NCBI RefSeq assembly: GCF_004343775.1
Contig: NZ_PTXL01000003.1
Coordinates: forward strand, 496,001-560,000
DNA from: Burkholderia sp. SRS-46
Lineage (GTDB): Bacteria; Pseudomonadota; Gammaproteobacteria; Burkholderiales; Burkholderiaceae
DNA length: 64,000 nucleotides
Reading direction: 5' to 3'
The position numbers and the translations under genes are program-made. The notes beneath the pieces were generated by a model. That model was not told where the DNA came from. It was given only the letters and a program-made list of their open reading frames with translations, and made no database searches. Below, piece by piece: positions 61,225 through 64,000 of the stretch (the stretch's first letter is position 1; each line of letters begins with the position of its first letter).

Positions 61225-64000
61225 ATGACTCCTACCCCCATCCAGTCCATCCTGATCGCCAATCGCTCGGAAATCTCGATTCGCGTGATGCGTGCCGCCG
61301 CCGAGCTGAACATCCGCACGGTGGCGATCTATTCGAAGGAAGACCGTCTCGCGCTGCATCGCTTCAAGGCCGACGAGAGCTACCTGATCGGCGAGGGCAA
61401 GAAGCCGCTGGCCGCGTATCTCGACATCGACGACATCCTGCGTGTCGCGCGGCAGGCGAAGGTCGATGCGATCCATCCGGGCTACGGCTTCCTGTCCGAG
61501 AACCCGGACTTCGCGCAGGCCGTCATCGACGCCGGCATTCGCTGGATCGGCCCCGCGCCCGACGTGATGCGCACGCTCGGCAACAAGGTGGCCGCGCGCA
61601 ATGCCGCGATCGCCGCGGGCGTGCCCGTGATGCCGGCGACCGCGCCGCTGCCGGACGATCTCGACGCATGCAAGGCGCTGGCCGCGGGAGTCGGCTATCC
61701 GCTGATGCTCAAGGCGAGCTGGGGCGGCGGCGGCCGCGGGATGCGCGTGCTCGAGAGCGAGCGCGATCTCGAGACGTCGCTGGCCGCCGCGCGGCGCGAG
61801 GCGCTGGCCGCGTTCGGCAACGACGAGGTATATGTCGAGAAGCTCGTGCGCAACGCGCGCCACGTCGAGGTGCAGGTGCTCGGCGACCTGCACGGCACGG
61901 TCGTGCACCTGTACGAGCGCGACTGCACCGTGCAGCGACGCAACCAGAAGGTGGTCGAGCGCGCGCCCGCGCCGTACCTCGATCACGACGGCCGGCACAC
62001 GTTGTGCGAATCCGCGCTGCGCCTGATGCGCGCGGTCGGCTATACGCATGCGGGCACCGTCGAGTTCCTGATGGATGCCGACACCGGCCAGTTCTACTTC
62101 ATCGAGGTGAACCCGCGCATCCAGGTCGAGCACACGGTGACCGAGATGATTACCGGGATCGACATCGTGAAGGCGCAGATCCGCATCACGGAAGGCGGCC
62201 GGATCGGCCTCGCCGAGGACGCAACGGATGGCGACGGCGCGCTCGTCGAACGCGCGGCCGGCGTGCCGGCGCAGCAGGCGATTCCGCTGAACGGCAATGC
62301 GCTGCAATGCCGGATCACGACCGAAGACCCGGAGAACGACTTCCTGCCCGACTACGGGCGGCTCACCGCATACCGCAGCGCGGCGGGTTTCGGCGTGCGG
62401 CTCGATGCGGGCACCGCGTATGGCGGCGCCGTGATCACGCCGTACTACGACTCGCTGCTCGTGAAGGTGACGACGTGGGCGCCGACGGCAGCCGAATCGA
62501 TCCACCGGATGGATCGCGCGCTGCGCGAGTTCCGGATTCGCGGCGTCACGTCGAACCTGCAGTTCCTCGAGAACGTGATCAACCATCCGGCCTTCGTCGC
62601 GGGCGACGTCACGACGCGCTTCATCGACCGGACGCCGGAACTGCTCGAATTCGCGAAGCGCGGCGATCGCGCGACGAAGCTGCTGCGCTATCTCGGCGAG
62701 CTGAACGTGAACGGCAACGCGGAGATGAACGGCCGCACGCTGCCGGTGCTGCCGTTGCCGAAACCGGTGTTGCCGAAGATCGATACGGCGGCGGCGATTC
62801 CGGCCGGCACGCGCGATCGCCTGCGCGCGCTCGGGCCGGAGAAGTTCGCGAACTGGATGCTCGACCAGAAGCAGGTGCTGCTGACCGACACGACGATGCG
62901 CGACGCACACCAGTCGCTGTTCGCGACACGCATGCGCACCGCGGACATGCTGCCGATCGCGCCGTTCTACGCGCGCGAGCTGTCGCAACTGTTCTCGCTC
63001 GAATGCTGGGGCGGCGCGACCTTCGACGTCGCGCTGCGTTTCCTGAAGGAAGACCCGTGGGAACGGCTCGCGCTGCTGCGCGAACGCGTGCCGAACATCC
63101 TGTTCCAGATGCTGCTGCGCGGCTCGAACGCGGTCGGCTACACCAACTACGCGGACAACGTGGTCCGCTTCTTCGTGAAGCAGGCCGCGAGCGCCGGCGT
63201 CGACGTGTTCCGCGTGTTCGATTCGCTGAACTGGGTGCGCAACATGCGCGTCGCGATCGACGCGGTGGGCGAGAGCGGCAAGCTGTGCGAAGGCGCGATC
63301 TGCTACACCGGCGACCTGTTCGACAAGTCGCGCGCGAAGTACGACCTGAAGTATTACGTCGGTATCGCGCGCGAACTGCAGCAGGCCGGCGTGCACGTGC
63401 TCGGCATCAAGGACATGGCCGGCATCTGCCGTCCGCAGGCGGTCGCGACGCTCGTGAAGGCGCTCAAGGAGGAAACGGGGCTGCCGGTGCATTTCCACAC
63501 GCACGACACGAGCGGCATCGCGGCGGCCTCGGTGCTGGCCGCGATCGGCGCGGGCTGCGATGCGGTGGACGGCGCGCTCGACGCGATGAGCGGCCTCACG
63601 TCGCAACCGAACCTGTCGAGCATCGCGGCGGCGTTGGCCGGCAGCGAGCGCGACCCGGCGCTCGATCCGGATCGCCTGCACGAAGCGTCGATGTACTGGG
63701 AGGGCGTGCGCCGCTACTACGCGCCGTTCGAGTCGGAGATTCGTGCCGGTACCGCCGACGTCTATCGTCACGAGATGCCCGGCGGCCAATACACGAACCT
63801 GCGCGAGCAGGCCCGTTCGCTCGGCATCGATCATCGCTGGACCGAAGTGTCGCGCGCGTATGCAGACGTGAACCGTTTGTTCGGCGACATCGTCAAGGTG
63901 ACGCCGACGTCGAAGGTGGTCGGCGACATGGCGCTGATGATGGTCGCGAACGATCTCGGCGTGGACGACGTGCGCAACCCGGACAAGGACATCGCGTTTC
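61225..64000 (+). CDS. pyc: pyruvate carboxylase, 3' end cut by the window
   Basis: Runs off the window after about 925 residues; full-length enzymes are about 1150. It carboxylates pyruvate to oxaloacetate with ATP and bicarbonate. The biotin carboxylase part covers the first about 460 residues: LIANRSEISIRVMRAA at the start, HPGYGFLSENPDF, the glycine loop KASWGGGGRGMRV, and EVNPRIQVEHTVTEM. The carboxyltransferase part starts with TDTTMRDAHQSLFATRMRT (about 554), followed by FDSLNWVRNMR, GIKDMAGICRP and HFHTHDTSGIAAASVLAA. The biotin-carrying C-terminus lies outside the window. Start ATG 61225. The gene is intact as far as visible. Confidence 0.93.
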   Translation, partial: MTPTPIQSILIANRSEISIRVMRAAAELNIRTVAIYSKEDRLALHRFKADESYLIGEGKKPLAAYLDIDDILRVARQAKVDAIHPGYGFLSENPDFAQAVIDAGIRWIGPAPDVMRTLGNKVAARNAAIAAGVPVMPATAPLPDDLDACKALAAGVGYPLMLKASWGGGGRGMRVLESERDLETSLAAARREALAAFGNDEVYVEKLVRNARHVEVQVLGDLHGTVVHLYERDCTVQRRNQKVVERAPAPYLDHDGRHTLCESALRLMRAVGYTHAGTVEFLMDADTGQFYFIEVNPRIQVEHTVTEMITGIDIVKAQIRITEGGRIGLAEDATDGDGALVERAAGVPAQQAIPLNGNALQCRITTEDPENDFLPDYGRLTAYRSAAGFGVRLDAGTAYGGAVITPYYDSLLVKVTTWAPTAAESIHRMDRALREFRIRGVTSNLQFLENVINHPAFVAGDVTTRFIDRTPELLEFAKRGDRATKLLRYLGELNVNGNAEMNGRTLPVLPLPKPVLPKIDTAAAIPAGTRDRLRALGPEKFANWMLDQKQVLLTDTTMRDAHQSLFATRMRTADMLPIAPFYARELSQLFSLECWGGATFDVALRFLKEDPWERLALLRERVPNILFQMLLRGSNAVGYTNYADNVVRFFVKQAASAGVDVFRVFDSLNWVRNMRVAIDAVGESGKLCEGAICYTGDLFDKSRAKYDLKYYVGIARELQQAGVHVLGIKDMAGICRPQAVATLVKALKEETGLPVHFHTHDTSGIAAASVLAAIGAGCDAVDGALDAMSGLTSQPNLSSIAAALAGSERDPALDPDRLHEASMYWEGVRRYYAPFESEIRAGTADVYRHEMPGGQYTNLREQARSLGIDHRWTEVSRAYADVNRLFGDIVKVTPTSKVVGDMALMMVANDLGVDDVRNPDKDIAF

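Noticed and set aside
61102..63834. A 910-codon open frame on the minus strand
   Set aside because: Antisense to pyruvate carboxylase, which shows all biotin carboxylase and carboxyltransferase motifs on the plus strand.

Overview
The window is GC-rich, densely coded DNA of Burkholderia type, most likely a Burkholderia cepacia complex secondary chromosome. Three things point there: two DUF4148 proteins typical of the Burkholderiaceae, the rRNA operon sequence, and a plasmid-like origin (iterons, a Rep_3-type initiator, a small ParA with ParB, and parS-like palindromes) next to housekeeping-type genes (an rRNA operon, a purA copy, pyruvate carboxylase). Chromosome 2 seems more likely than chromosome 3, but that choice is inference.

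Layout. 1-2.6 kb: nucleoside uptake cluster (tsx, purine nucleoside permease, truncated nupC), minus strand. 2.9-11.3 kb: reductive pyrimidine catabolism operon (amidohydrolase of the N-carbamoyl type, preT, preA, NCS1 transporter, dihydropyrimidinase) with a divergent RutR-like TetR gene. Related 18-bp palindromes lie in front of both groups and suggest shared control. 11.7-13.1 kb: a methyltransferase. 13.2-18.8 kb: complete rRNA operon on the minus strand (16S, tRNA-Ile, tRNA-Ala, 23S, 5S) with promoter, boxA sites and terminator. 19-26.6 kb: small hypothetical gene, DUF429 plus a small alarmone-hydrolase-like HD protein, a YhaN/YhaO-like SMC-nuclease pair, and a lipoprotein. 27-34.6 kb: a six-gene minus-strand unit combining a ribose-type ABC transporter with sulfur-scavenging monooxygenases; one of these genes is frameshifted. 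34.8-43 kb: GSCFA/TPR protein, a soluble MCP-Cache protein, an HD hydrolase, a patatin and a very large zinc-ribbon/nucleotide cyclase/AAA/TPR protein. 43-50.7 kb: RES/Xre toxin-antitoxin pair, two DUF4148 proteins, dienelactone hydrolase, debris of two regulators, an intact LysR gene, purA and its divergent LysR gene.

50.7-58.2 kb is the replication and partition region: about 1.6 kb without recognisable genes, an AT-rich segment, at least 16 copies of an 18-bp iteron, rep (plus strand), convergent parAB (minus strand), and five parS-like sites beyond parA, with a sixth variant at 44.07 kb. 58.2-64 kb holds a metallo-beta-lactamase-fold hydrolase divergent from a TetR gene, a flavodoxin-like protein, and the first about 925 codons of pyruvate carboxylase, cut off by the window end.

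All functional calls come from reading protein motifs, lengths and gene context; no database search was run.
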